Assembly: GCA_017633615.1 (NCBI GenBank)
Contig: JAGBPB010000088.1
Location: forward strand, 1-30,403
Direction: 5' to 3'
DNA: 30,403 bases
From: Bacteroidaceae bacterium
GTDB lineage: Bacteria > Bacteroidota > Bacteroidia > Bacteroidales > Bacteroidaceae
In this document: one piece after another, positions 1 through 8,485 of the stretch
Numbering within the stretch: position 1 is the stretch's first letter
Layout: every line of letters starts with the position of its first letter
Made by a program: the position numbers and the translations under genes
The notes under the pieces: model-generated
Told to the model about the DNA's origin: nothing
Databases searched by the model: none
What the model saw: the letters and a program-made list of their open reading frames with translations, nothing else

Positions 1-179
1 GACCGGATAACATATCCTGGGACGCGACAGCGTCGCCGAAACCGCCTGATACGGTGGCGGTGAAAGAGGTTACGGCACTTGATACAGGCTGTTGTTCCTG
101 AACAGGATCATCACCGTCGTTCTTCTCGCATGAAACGAAAAGAAAAATTGTAGATAAAACATACAAACGGGCTTTCATA
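1..179 (-). CDS. Lipoprotein, N-terminal part only (runs off the window)
   Basis: Only the first 59 codons are in the window. The product begins MKARLYVLSTIFLFVSC and continues EKNDGDD, a typical lipoprotein signal peptide with lipobox FVSC and the lipidated cysteine at residue 17. An acidic linker follows, as in many Bacteroidales surface lipoproteins. The visible mature part (Ser/Thr/Gly/Ala-rich, around TATVSGGFGD) is too short to name a family. The gene lies 198 bp downstream of the TPR/HTH regulator on the same strand but has its own promoter-like sequence at 246-276, so it is probably a separate unit. It could be a target of that regulator, which is inference from position only. Confidence 0.7.
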
Positions 180-245
180 TCATAAGGTTTTTAGTTTGAT
201 AACTTTTAATTCTCTTTTCCATAACACTATTTTTGATGTTTGCTT

Positions 246-276
246 CAAAAGTAATGTAAAAAAAAAGAAGGAGAAA
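246..276 (-). promoter_or_regulatory. Bacteroidota-type promoter for the left-edge lipoprotein
   Basis: Read on the minus strand there is a -7 element TACTTTTG (246-253), matching TAnnTTTG. A weaker -33 element TTTC (273-276) lies 19 nt upstream. This leaves a leader of about 60 nt before the ATG at 179. The surroundings are very AT-rich, so chance matches are possible. Confidence 0.5.
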
Positions 277-377
277 GGAAAAGTGGTATACAAAAAAGTA
301 TACATTTTATGATTTCGTGCCCCTAAAAACCTGTCGGCTGTCTTTCCTTATGTAGAAATAACGGTTATGGAATCAAT

Positions 378-2063
378 TCAAACGTTAATGTTGTGTCCTG
401 TGAACAGTTCCAGAAAATCAGATGAAGCTCTTTTTGACAAACGGGACAAGCGCTGTTTTACAGCTACTGGCGTAATAGAGAAAAGCTCCGAAATCAGATT
501 GATACTGCAACCAAGATGTCGCAGAATTAAAGTATATATTTCCTTTTCTTTGATATCAGTTATTTCGCTTAATATATCAGATATTGATTCCAAATATGAT
601 TTACTCAATTGCTCAAATAAAGCAGTTTTGTCAACTCGATTTAGCTGAATGTCAATTTTGTCTATTTTTTTTGCAAGCAACAATCTGCACTCATCCGTAT
701 TATTGAATTTCTTCCTGCAAAGTGCCAGTCTGCTTCGATATAAGTCCAACAGAACATTTCTTGCATTCTGGTCTTTTTCTGATAATTCGCCGACCCTAGC
801 CTGTAAGACTTGGATACTGCTTCTGCGGATTTCGGCCTCCTGATCAAGAAGTTCCTTTTGTTTATCCAATATAATCTTTCTTTTTTTGTTCAGAAATATG
901 TAATAAATAAGGAAGAAAAATGAGGCTATCAGCAATACAGAGGATATTTCAATAATAATGAAACGTATGTGTCTGTGAGATAACAATTCTTTGTTGAGTT
1001 CATCTTTATGAAGGTACTGAAGCTCCTCTATATCGCGGGATTTTTCAATAACATTTATGGAATCACGTAACTCTCCGTACATTTTGTGCCAGTGTGAGGC
1101 TTCATCGGTCTTTCCGTTCAACATGGACAATTCAGCCAATCTGTCTGCAACAGAACACATGGTGTAAAGTTCATTGGTCTTTGAAAAAGACTCTAAACCG
1201 TATTTATAAGCGGAATCATATTCACACATAGCATAGTAGATGTCAGATTTTATGCATAGTCCGGCACCGTATTGACCTTTATCTCTTATTTGGTCAATAT
1301 ATGAGTCCACATATTTTAGGGCATTAATGTAATCTTTGTCAGAATGCAGCCTGATCTTGGCCATCTGAAGCAAGGCTCCTGTCTTCTGACTGAATGAAAA
1401 CGTGCTGTCCGAAAGAATCACGCCGAAAATACTGTCAGCGTAGTTGAAATCCTTTCCATATAATGCTGTCAGACCGGTTTGGTAAAAGACATAATTAGCT
1501 GTTTTCTTATCATTCAATCTTAATGCATTTATACGGCAATCCAATAACTCCTGTTTTGCTTGAACAAGCATCATTCTGTTTAAATAGTGGATCCCCAGTT
1601 TCTGTTCTGAGAGTGCATAATATCTGCTCAGTGTATCAGGAAAAAGTCCTTGGGCTTTAAGGTAAGCATCGATGGCAGAAAAATCATCGTTCAAGCCAGA
1701 ATACACGCACCCCTGTGAATACCAGGCCATTGCCGCACGGTATCTGCGGAGCCTGGATACATTCTTGTACGGTGTCCCGTAATATTCAGTGGCTGTCTTT
1801 ATCAGGCTGTCTGATTCTATTTCCCTGTACAGCTTGTAGTCAAGCTGGGTTTTGAGGACGGCATACCACGCACGTTTGCGTGCATTGGCTGGCTCCGGGA
1901 TAACGGAGAGTAATGAATCGGCCTCTGCGGGACTGGTTTCCATGAGCTGCTCTATCCTGGCCAGCTCACGGCAGGTGGTGTCCCGGCAGGATGTGAGAAA
2001 GGCTATAGCCAGGACTGACAGATACAGGACTCTGCGGACTGTCTTGTGGTTGTGTATGAACAT
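378..2063 (-). CDS. Membrane-anchored TPR / helix-turn-helix regulator
   Basis: The 561-aa protein starts with a hydrophobic segment ending FLTSC (Cys26), which reads as a lipobox or N-terminal anchor. Residues about 30-345 are helical TPR-like repeats. A single membrane helix lies at about 366-390 (IIIEISSVLLIASFFFLIYY). A basic, charged coiled-coil stretch (391-440) follows, then a C-terminal helix-turn-helix at about 505-545 (EKEIYTLILRHLG ... AVKQRLSRL). This TPR-TM-HTH layout is common in Bacteroidales as a one-component regulator: periplasmic sensing repeats joined to a cytoplasmic DNA-binding end. The ligand and targets are unknown. The gene is divergent from the antiporter, with a -7 element 40 bp upstream. 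Architecture is seen directly; the regulatory role is known for similar proteins; the link to the neighbouring lipoprotein is inference. Confidence 0.8.
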   Translation of the reverse strand: MFIHNHKTVRRVLYLSVLAIAFLTSCRDTTCRELARIEQLMETSPAEADSLLSVIPEPANARKRAWYAVLKTQLDYKLYREIESDSLIKTATEYYGTPYKNVSRLRRYRAAMAWYSQGCVYSGLNDDFSAIDAYLKAQGLFPDTLSRYYALSEQKLGIHYLNRMMLVQAKQELLDCRINALRLNDKKTANYVFYQTGLTALYGKDFNYADSIFGVILSDSTFSFSQKTGALLQMAKIRLHSDKDYINALKYVDSYIDQIRDKGQYGAGLCIKSDIYYAMCEYDSAYKYGLESFSKTNELYTMCSVADRLAELSMLNGKTDEASHWHKMYGELRDSINVIEKSRDIEELQYLHKDELNKELLSHRHIRFIIIEISSVLLIASFFFLIYYIFLNKKRKIILDKQKELLDQEAEIRRSSIQVLQARVGELSEKDQNARNVLLDLYRSRLALCRKKFNNTDECRLLLAKKIDKIDIQLNRVDKTALFEQLSKSYLESISDILSEITDIKEKEIYTLILRHLGCSINLISELFSITPVAVKQRLSRLSKRASSDFLELFTGHNINV

Positions 2064-2102
2064 GTCTCTAATCAGGAAGGCACTATGTGTGACCGGTTTT
2101 TA

Positions 2103-2110
2103 CAAAGGTA
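2103..2110 (-). promoter_or_regulatory. -7 element of the TPR/HTH gene
   Basis: The minus strand reads TACCTTTG, an exact match to TAnnTTTG, 40 bp before the ATG at 2063. No good -33 TTTG is seen at the usual distance. It faces away from the antiporter promoter in the same 110-bp intergenic space. Confidence 0.5.
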
Positions 2111-2143
2111 ATCTGTTTTGACGGTATTGTCGTAATCAAGTTG

Positions 2144-2151
2144 TAATTTTG
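2144..2151 (+). promoter_or_regulatory. -7 element of the antiporter gene
   Basis: TAATTTTG matches TAnnTTTG and lies 22 bp before the ATG at 2174. A TTTG at 2117-2120 is 23 nt upstream, slightly longer than the usual 19-21 nt spacing. Confidence 0.5.
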
Positions 2152-2173
2152 TATTCAGTAAATAGTTTTTGTC

Positions 2174-4441
2174 ATGTCGGAAGAAGCGAATCTTGTAAAG
2201 GACCTGGCGCTGATACTTATATCGGCAGGTGTATTCACGATAATTTCCAAGGCGTTGAAACAGCCACTTATCCTGGGATATATAGTGGCCGGCTTTATAG
2301 TCGGGCCTCACATGGGCTTGTTTCCCACCGTTACCAGCACCGTTGCTGTGAAGGAGTGGTCCGATATAGGCATAATATTCCTGCTGTTCGCGTTGGGACT
2401 GGAGTTCAGTTTCAAGAAGCTGCTCAAGGTGGGCAGTAGTGCTCTCATAACGGCCATGACCCAGTGCGTGGGTATGTTCATAATAGGTTTCCTGGTGGGT
2501 GAGGCCATGGGGTGGAGCAATATGGAGTCCATTTTCCTGGGAGGCATGCTCTCCATGTCATCCACCACCATTATAATAAAGGCGTATGATGATCTGGGAC
2601 TGAAGGAGCGTCCGTTTGCTCCATTGGTATTCGGGGCTCTTGTGTTCGAGGACCTGATAGCTGTGGTGCTGATGGTACTGCTCTCCACGATGGCGGTGTC
2701 CAACAGGTTTGCTGGCGGACAGATGCTCATGGGGTTGGGTAAGCTGGTGTTCTTTCTGATTCTGTGGTTCTTAGTAGGTATTTACCTTATTCCTACTCTG
2801 CTCAAGAAGACCCGCCGGTACCTGAATGACGAGATTCTGCTGCTGGTAAGCATTGGGCTTTGTTTCGTGATGGTGACATTGGCCAGCCTGGCGGGATTCT
2901 CGGAGGCATTGGGTGCGTTCGTGATGGGCTCCATACTGGCGGAGACTCTCGAGAGTGAGCATATAATGGGGTTGGTCAAGGGCATAAAGGACCTGTTCGG
3001 GGCCATTTTCTTCGTGTCGGTGGGTATGATGGTGGATCCTCACGTGATAGGTGAATATTGGAGCACTATCCTGCTGCTTACCATAACGGTAATGGCGGGC
3101 ATACTGTTTTTCTCCACATCGGGGGCGGTTCTGGCCGGACAGGGTCTGGACAATGCTGTTCATGCGGGGTTCAGTCTGGCGCAGCTTGGCGAGTTCTCGT
3201 TCATCATTGCGGGTCTGGGCGTGTCACTCGGGGTGATGCGTGACTTTATCTATCCGGTCATAATAACGGTTTCGGTCATAACCACGTTCACCACACCTTA
3301 TATGATAAAGGCGGGTACGCCGGCGTATATGTTTCTGCTCAGGAAACTGCCGGAGCAGCTTGTGCAGAAAATCAACTCGTTCTCCGCTCAGGACCGGGAG
3401 AATTCGGCGGCGGCTCAGAACGAGTGGAAGCGGCTCATGAAGGAGCTGGCGCTACGCGTGCTGCTGTACGGTGTGATTCTTATAGCAGTTGACCTTGGCT
3501 CTCACCTGTTCTTAGACAGGTTCATCAACAGCCGTATGGACAGCCTGACTCCGTTTGTGCGTAATGTGATAAGCGTGGTGGTGACTCTGGCCGTGATGTC
3601 GCCTTTCCTGGTGGGTATGGCCATTTCGGGCGAGGATATTAACCGCTCGTCGCTCAAGCTCATCAAGGACAAGCAGTCCAACGTATGGCCCGTGATATCG
3701 CTCGCACTGCTGCGCATCCTGATAGCCATGGGTTTTGTGGTGAGCGTGATAGCCAGCCATTTCAACCTGGCGTTCTGGACCATACTGCTCATTATTGTGG
3801 CGGGGGTGATGTTCTTCTTCATCGGCCGCCGTTCCATAAGCAAGTTCACGATTGTGGAGGACCGTTTCATGGCCAACCTGAATGAGAAGGAGCAGCAGCA
3901 GAGGAGGATGGCTCCCGTAACGTCATCGGTGAGCGACAAGATGTCCCGCTACAATGTCAAGACTGACATGATAACCATATCGGCCGATTCGCTCTATGCC
4001 GGCAAGACCCTGCGTGAACTGCCCTTCCGGCATAAATCAGGAGTGAACATTGTGAAGATAATCCGGGGCAGCAGGAGCATAATGATTCCCACTGGCGACG
4101 AGATGGTCTTTCCCTACGATAAACTGCTTGCCGTGGGCACTAAGGAGCAGCTTGCGGAGTTCCGCAAGGATATGGCCGAGAATGTGTTCACCTCGGAGAA
4201 GGGTGAGGCCGACACTCTGGCCCCTCGTGCCTTCGAGCTGGAGAGCATAACCCTCAAGGATGACTCATGGCTAACAGGCAAGAGCCTGCGTGAGACTGAC
4301 ATGCGCTCATACGGCTGCATGGTGATAAGCGTGGTGAGCGGGGGGCAGGTGACTACCAACCCCAAGCCGGAGTATCGCTTCAAGGCCGGCGATATAGTCT
4401 GGCTTGCAGGCGAAAAATCAGCCTGCGAGTGGTGGGCATAA
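2174..4441 (+). CDS. Monovalent cation:proton antiporter (CPA2 type) with two C-terminal RCK_C domains
   Basis: This 755-aa inner-membrane protein has about a dozen hydrophobic segments in residues 1-390, typical of the Na+/H+ exchanger (CPA2, KefB-like) fold. It includes FEDLIAVVLMVLLS, where the acidic pair matches the ion-binding region of CPA2 exchangers. A second membrane block follows at about 430-555. The cytoplasmic tail holds two RCK_C (TrkA_C) modules, about 592-670 and 678-752. The NAD-binding RCK_N Rossmann domain found in KefB/KefC is not visible. It most likely exchanges K+ or Na+ for protons, gated through the RCK_C domains; the ion cannot be told from sequence. It is a single gene with its own -7 element, ending at a shared terminator against the convergent ABC permease gene. 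Confidence 0.85.
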   Translation: MSEEANLVKDLALILISAGVFTIISKALKQPLILGYIVAGFIVGPHMGLFPTVTSTVAVKEWSDIGIIFLLFALGLEFSFKKLLKVGSSALITAMTQCVGMFIIGFLVGEAMGWSNMESIFLGGMLSMSSTTIIIKAYDDLGLKERPFAPLVFGALVFEDLIAVVLMVLLSTMAVSNRFAGGQMLMGLGKLVFFLILWFLVGIYLIPTLLKKTRRYLNDEILLLVSIGLCFVMVTLASLAGFSEALGAFVMGSILAETLESEHIMGLVKGIKDLFGAIFFVSVGMMVDPHVIGEYWSTILLLTITVMAGILFFSTSGAVLAGQGLDNAVHAGFSLAQLGEFSFIIAGLGVSLGVMRDFIYPVIITVSVITTFTTPYMIKAGTPAYMFLLRKLPEQLVQKINSFSAQDRENSAAAQNEWKRLMKELALRVLLYGVILIAVDLGSHLFLDRFINSRMDSLTPFVRNVISVVVTLAVMSPFLVGMAISGEDINRSSLKLIKDKQSNVWPVISLALLRILIAMGFVVSVIASHFNLAFWTILLIIVAGVMFFFIGRRSISKFTIVEDRFMANLNEKEQQQRRMAPVTSSVSDKMSRYNVKTDMITISADSLYAGKTLRELPFRHKSGVNIVKIIRGSRSIMIPTGDEMVFPYDKLLAVGTKEQLAEFRKDMAENVFTSEKGEADTLAPRAFELESITLKDDSWLTGKSLRETDMRSYGCMVISVVSGGQVTTNPKPEYRFKAGDIVWLAGEKSACEWWA

Positions 4442-4464
4442 CCATCAGCCAACAGCCAATAGCC

Positions 4465-4498
4465 AAGATGAAATGACGGAATCCCGTCATTTCATCTT
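4465..4498. terminator. Bidirectional terminator hairpin overlapping the permease stop
   Basis: A perfect 15-bp stem (4465-4479 with 4484-4498) closes a 4-nt loop. The stem is flanked by short A/T runs and lies between two convergent genes, so it can serve both. It overlaps the last codons and stop of the ABC permease gene: the final residues VKMK and the TGA are encoded inside the right arm. Confidence 0.75.
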
Positions 4499-5809
4499 TA
4501 CCCAGGCTCCCAGATCCTTCCAGGAGGGTTTCTTGCCGTGCATGAAGACGCCTACGCGGAAGATGCGGGCGGCAACCCATGTCATCAGGAAGAACGATAT
4601 GTAGAGCACGACCAGCGATACAGCCACCTGCCATACAGGTATGCCGAACGGGATGCGCGCCATCATGACGATAGGCGACGTGAACGGTATCATGGAGCAC
4701 CAGAACACCAGGCTGGAGTTGGGGTCGTTCATGACGTTCATCATCACAATTATGGCCACAATCACAGGCATCATGATTATGCCGTTGAACTGAGCTGCAT
4801 CCTGCGGGGTATCCACAGCGGAGCCTATGGCGGCGTACATGGAGGCGTAGAACAGGAATCCGCCCACTATGTAGAGCAGGAGTTCCAGGAAGAGACCTGC
4901 CAGATAGCCCACGTTGGTGAACTTGCCTACAATACTTGCTATCTCCGTATCACCTGCTGACTGTGCAGCGGCCATTGCGGCATCGATACCGGTATCGCCC
5001 ATAACCATAGGCATGATGAATGCGCTGGCTCCTATTATCAGGACGGCCCAGATGACTATCTGAAGGGCAGCCACGAGGGCTATGCCCAGTATCTTGCCCA
5101 TCATGAGGTCAAACGGCTTGCAGGAGGTGACCATAACGTCCAGCACACGGGTCTGTTTCTCGTCAATGACTGACTGGAGCACCTGCTGCCCATAGACTAT
5201 CAGGATGAAGTACAGGAGCATTCCAAGTATGAGCCCCATGATCCATGAGGCTGCGGTGGATGTGGCTTCCATACCTTCCTCCTCATCCTCCTGACCGTTG
5301 TTCTTAAGGGTCTGGATGCCCACGCGGACATTGGCATCGGCCAGGATCCGGTCAATGTTGTCCATCTCATAGCGGGCCAGGCGCTCGGTGCGAAGTATGC
5401 CCTGTATCTGGTTGCGGATGTTGTCCTCAACGCTCATGGAGGAGGCGTCGTTGAGTATAAGCTGCAGGTTCTGCGGGTTGTCAAGTATGTCACTGCCTAT
5501 GACCAGCACGCCGTATGCAATGTCCGGGCTGTTGTACTGCGAGCGTGCCTGACCTAAAGTCGTGCCTTCAGGGAGCAGGCGGAAAGATACTGTCTCACCC
5601 GATTCCAGCTTGCTGCCGATGAATTGGCCGGGAGTGTTGTCAACCACCACGACGTTCTTGGTCGATGAGCCGCCCTTCATCATCATGAGGCTCGGGGCGA
5701 CCATCAGGGCAATCATGAACAACGGGGTGAGGAGTGTAGTGATTATGAATGATTTCTTGCGTACACGCTCAGTGAATTCACGTTCTACTATAAGACCTAT
5801 CTTGTTCAT
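4487..5809 (-). CDS. ABC transporter permease (ABC-2, NatB/YhaP-like)
   Basis: This 440-aa membrane protein starts MNKIGLIVEREFTERVRKKS, the usual opening of ABC-2 type permeases. A first membrane helix (about 22-46) is followed by a large extracytoplasmic region (about 47-185). Five or six membrane helices fill the rest. Family members pair with an ATPase of the NatA type and are annotated as sodium or drug efflux systems; the substrate here is unknown. The gene lies 12 nt after the ATPase gene on the same strand and is the last gene of the recJ-led operon. The terminator stem overlaps its 3' end. Confidence 0.85.
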   Translation of the reverse strand: MNKIGLIVEREFTERVRKKSFIITTLLTPLFMIALMVAPSLMMMKGGSSTKNVVVVDNTPGQFIGSKLESGETVSFRLLPEGTTLGQARSQYNSPDIAYGVLVIGSDILDNPQNLQLILNDASSMSVEDNIRNQIQGILRTERLARYEMDNIDRILADANVRVGIQTLKNNGQEDEEEGMEATSTAASWIMGLILGMLLYFILIVYGQQVLQSVIDEKQTRVLDVMVTSCKPFDLMMGKILGIALVAALQIVIWAVLIIGASAFIMPMVMGDTGIDAAMAAAQSAGDTEIASIVGKFTNVGYLAGLFLELLLYIVGGFLFYASMYAAIGSAVDTPQDAAQFNGIIMMPVIVAIIVMMNVMNDPNSSLVFWCSMIPFTSPIVMMARIPFGIPVWQVAVSLVVLYISFFLMTWVAARIFRVGVFMHGKKPSWKDLGAWVKMK

Positions 5810-5821
5810 AGCGGTAAGGGT

Positions 5822-6748
5822 TTAAAGTGTACCGTTCACGGCACGGATGAATATATCGTTCATGCTGGGGATAATCTCCTGGAATGAACGCATGTTTACA
5901 TTCTCGTTGAGAGCTCCTATAACCGGACGTATGTCGGAGTCATCGGCTATATGTATCTTCTGCTGCGTGTAGCCGCCTATAAGTCCTTCGGAATCGCCGA
6001 TGAGGGTGGCCTTGCCGTTTACGGAGCTGATGAAACGCTCCCTGTCACCGCTGAAAATCACTTGGAAGGTGTTTCCTCCCGCCTTGCGCCGAATCTCCTC
6101 CACAGAGCCGGACAGGATGTTGTGCGACTTATTTATGAGCGTAATGTCATCGCATATCTCCTCGACCGACTCCATGTTGTGGGTGGAGAATATCACCGTG
6201 GCACCGCGGTCACGAAGGCCGAGTATCTCCTCCTTGAGCAGGTTCTGGTTGATGGGGTCAAACCCGGAGAACGGCTCGTCGAATATGAGCAGCTTGGGCT
6301 CATGGACCACGGTGGCGATGAACTGCACCTTCTGGGCCATACCTTTGGAGAGGTCCTCCACCTTCTTGTCCCACCATTCGATGATGCCTAAGCGGTCAAA
6401 CCACTGACGCAGTTTGTCTATGGCTTCAAAACGGGCCATGCCGCGCATACGGGCGAAGAAGACGGCCTGTTCACCCACCTTCATCTTCTTGTAGAGGCCA
6501 CGCTCCTCGGGCATGTAACCTATCTGGTAAATGTCATCGGAGGTAATCTCGTGATTCTCGAACCAGACCTTGCCGCAGTCAGGGATGGTCATGTGGTTCA
6601 CCACGCGGATGAGTGTGGTCTTTCCTGCGCCGTTAGGGCCCAGCAGGCCGTAGATGGAGCCGCGTGGTACCTCCATCGACACATCGTCAAGAGCCTTGTG
6701 TCCGGTGTATGTCTTGGACACATTCTCAATTCTCAGAATTGGATCCAT
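5822..6748 (-). CDS. ABC transporter ATP-binding protein (NatA-like)
   Basis: This 308-aa cytoplasmic ATPase energises the adjacent permease. Visible motifs in order are Walker A GLLGPNGAGKTT (about 34-45), a signature LSKGMAQKV (a divergent LSGGQ with Lys and Met-Ala), Walker B LLIFDEPFSGFDP, and the H-loop STHNMES. The C-terminal 85 residues form an extra domain, as in NatA/YhaQ-type ATPases. The start MDPILRIENVSKTY gives the expected distance to Walker A. It is 12 nt downstream of the SGNH lipoprotein gene and 12 nt upstream of the permease gene, so all three are probably co-transcribed. Confidence 0.9.
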   Translation of the reverse strand: MDPILRIENVSKTYTGHKALDDVSMEVPRGSIYGLLGPNGAGKTTLIRVVNHMTIPDCGKVWFENHEITSDDIYQIGYMPEERGLYKKMKVGEQAVFFARMRGMARFEAIDKLRQWFDRLGIIEWWDKKVEDLSKGMAQKVQFIATVVHEPKLLIFDEPFSGFDPINQNLLKEEILGLRDRGATVIFSTHNMESVEEICDDITLINKSHNILSGSVEEIRRKAGGNTFQVIFSGDRERFISSVNGKATLIGDSEGLIGGYTQQKIHIADDSDIRPVIGALNENVNMRSFQEIIPSMNDIFIRAVNGTL

Positions 6749-6760
6749 TGTTGTTTTGTC

Positions 6761-7405
6761 TTATCTCTTAAATATTTTATCAAAAATAATCTCTGCAATC
6801 AGTTTTTCACCCTCCTCGTTGGGATGGATGGTGTCCGGGAAGTACTGGCGCTTGCCCTGGAACGGGGTGTTGAGGTCAATCAGCGGCAGGTTCTCCTCCT
6901 GTGCCACCTCCCTGATATAGGGTATCACGCCGTTGAAGATGACGCTGTCATTGATGTTCCATGCGTTACCCATGGCCGGGACCGGCAGACAGAGCCAGAT
7001 TGCCGGCTTGGAGGGCAGGGCGCGGAAGGATGCAATCAGGGTCTTGAGGTCCTGCTTGAAGTGCTCACTCTCCTTCCAGTTGTAGGGCTTGCTGTCATTG
7101 GTGCCTAACTTGATGGTCACAATCTGCGGATTGAACTCAAGGGCATCCTTGTAGGCCTGCTCGTTCATGTAGGGCATGTCGGTACCCGTCATGGTGGTGG
7201 TGCCGCTCACGCCGAAGTTGCGCACGTCATACTTTTCGCCCAGCATGGCGGAGAGAACGCCGGGATAGGCATCGTGGAGACGGTCCTTGATACCATGGCC
7301 GTAGGTGATGCTGTCTCCCACACAGGCTACTCTGACCGGCTCTTGCCTGCATGAGGCGAATGTCAGCGCAACGGCTGACAGTAGGATAATCAGATTCTTT
7401 TTCAT
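6761..7405 (-). CDS. SGNH/GDSL-family esterase, lipoprotein
   Basis: This 214-aa protein carries a lipoprotein signal peptide (MKKNLIILLSAVALTFASC, Cys19 lipidated), so it acts in the periplasm or at the outer membrane. The four SGNH blocks are present: VGDSITYG (nucleophile Ser), NFGVSGTT (Gly), KLGTNDSKP (Asn), and DTIHPNEEG (catalytic Asp/His). Such Bacteroidales enzymes commonly deacetylate sugars (sialate or xylan O-acetylesterases), but the substrate is not readable here. It sits 6 nt after the DAHP synthase gene and 12 nt before the ABC ATPase gene. A link between esterase and transporter is possible but unproven. Confidence 0.85.
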   Translation of the reverse strand: MKKNLIILLSAVALTFASCRQEPVRVACVGDSITYGHGIKDRLHDAYPGVLSAMLGEKYDVRNFGVSGTTTMTGTDMPYMNEQAYKDALEFNPQIVTIKLGTNDSKPYNWKESEHFKQDLKTLIASFRALPSKPAIWLCLPVPAMGNAWNINDSVIFNGVIPYIREVAQEENLPLIDLNTPFQGKRQYFPDTIHPNEEGEKLIAEIIFDKIFKR

Positions 7406-7411
7406 AGTTGT

Positions 7412-8485
7412 CTATTTCAGGTTGTTGTCCAATTGATGCTTTATGCTCTCGGTGTGAAGTATCTCGAACAGGGCGCGCACGAAATCCTCGTCCAACCCGT
7501 ATCTCTTTCCCTCCTTGACCATGTCATCGGCCAATGCCTTGTAGCGTTCCGGTTGAAGGACGGTAAGATTGCGCAGACGTTTCATGTCACCTAACTTGTC
7601 CGATGCCTTCAGGCGTTCCGCCACGAGTTCTACGATCTTGAGGTCGGTCTGCTCTATGTTCTCCCTGTAGGGCTTGAGTATCTCCATATCCTCCTCCGCG
7701 GAGTCCCTGTGTGACATGAGAGTGGGGAGAAGTTCCCGGAGCTGGGCGGGGGTGAGCTGCTGTGCGGAATCGCTCAGTGCATTTGAGGGGTCGGGATGTA
7801 CCTCGATGAAGAGTCCGTCGGATTTCATGTCGAGAGCCTTCCGAGCCAGGGAGGGGACAAGACTGCTGTTGCCGGCCATGTGGCTCGGGTCACACAGGAT
7901 GGGCAGGCCCGGGATGCGTCGGCGCAGTTCTACGGGAATCTGCCATTGGGGGGAGTAGCGGTAGAGGCGTTCGTCATGGGCGCTGAACCCCCGGTGTATG
8001 GCTGCAAGCCGTGTAAGTCCCGCTCCGTAAAGCCTTTCGAACGCTCCTATCCAGAGCTCCAGCTCGGTATTGATGGGATTCTTGACCATCAGAGGGATAT
8101 TGACACCCCTGAGAGAATCGGCTATCTCCTGTACGGCGAATGGGTTGGTGGTTGTGCGTGCTCCGATCCAGAACATGTCTATCCCGGCTTTGAGGGCGGC
8201 TTCCACATGGCGGGAATTGGCAACCTCGGTCATGACGGTCATTCCGGTTTCAGTCTTTACCTCCCGGAGCCATTCGAGAGCCTTCTCTCCCCATCCCTCG
8301 AAGTTGCCGGGGCGCGTACGGGGCTTCCAGGCCCCCGCACGGAAAATCCTGACGCCCATGTCCGAAAGACTTCGGGCGCATTCGAGTACCTGCTGCCGTG
8401 ATTCGGCGCTGCAAGGTCCTGCAATCAGGGTAAAGCCCCTGTCCATGGGGTCAAGCTCTCTTATCTTTTCTGTTTTTATCATCAT
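7412..8485 (-). CDS. Bifunctional DAHP synthase / chorismate mutase (AroQ class)
   Basis: This 357-aa fusion covers two steps of aromatic amino acid synthesis. Residues about 1-260 form a type I-beta DAHP synthase (KDSA-like): TLIAGPCSAES, GAWKPRTRPG, GAFERLYGAG and CDPSHMAGN are all present. It condenses phosphoenolpyruvate and erythrose 4-phosphate. Residues about 268-357 form an all-helical AroQ chorismate mutase (YRENIEQTDLKIVELVAER), which converts chorismate to prephenate. The mutase domain may also act as a feedback sensor, as in related fusions. The start MMIKTEKIREL overlaps the 3' end of recQ by 35 nt in another frame, which suggests translational coupling; the second ATG is an equally good start. 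Confidence 0.92.
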   Translation of the reverse strand: MMIKTEKIRELDPMDRGFTLIAGPCSAESRQQVLECARSLSDMGVRIFRAGAWKPRTRPGNFEGWGEKALEWLREVKTETGMTVMTEVANSRHVEAALKAGIDMFWIGARTTTNPFAVQEIADSLRGVNIPLMVKNPINTELELWIGAFERLYGAGLTRLAAIHRGFSAHDERLYRYSPQWQIPVELRRRIPGLPILCDPSHMAGNSSLVPSLARKALDMKSDGLFIEVHPDPSNALSDSAQQLTPAQLRELLPTLMSHRDSAEEDMEILKPYRENIEQTDLKIVELVAERLKASDKLGDMKRLRNLTVLQPERYKALADDMVKEGKRYGLDEDFVRALFEILHTESIKHQLDNNLK

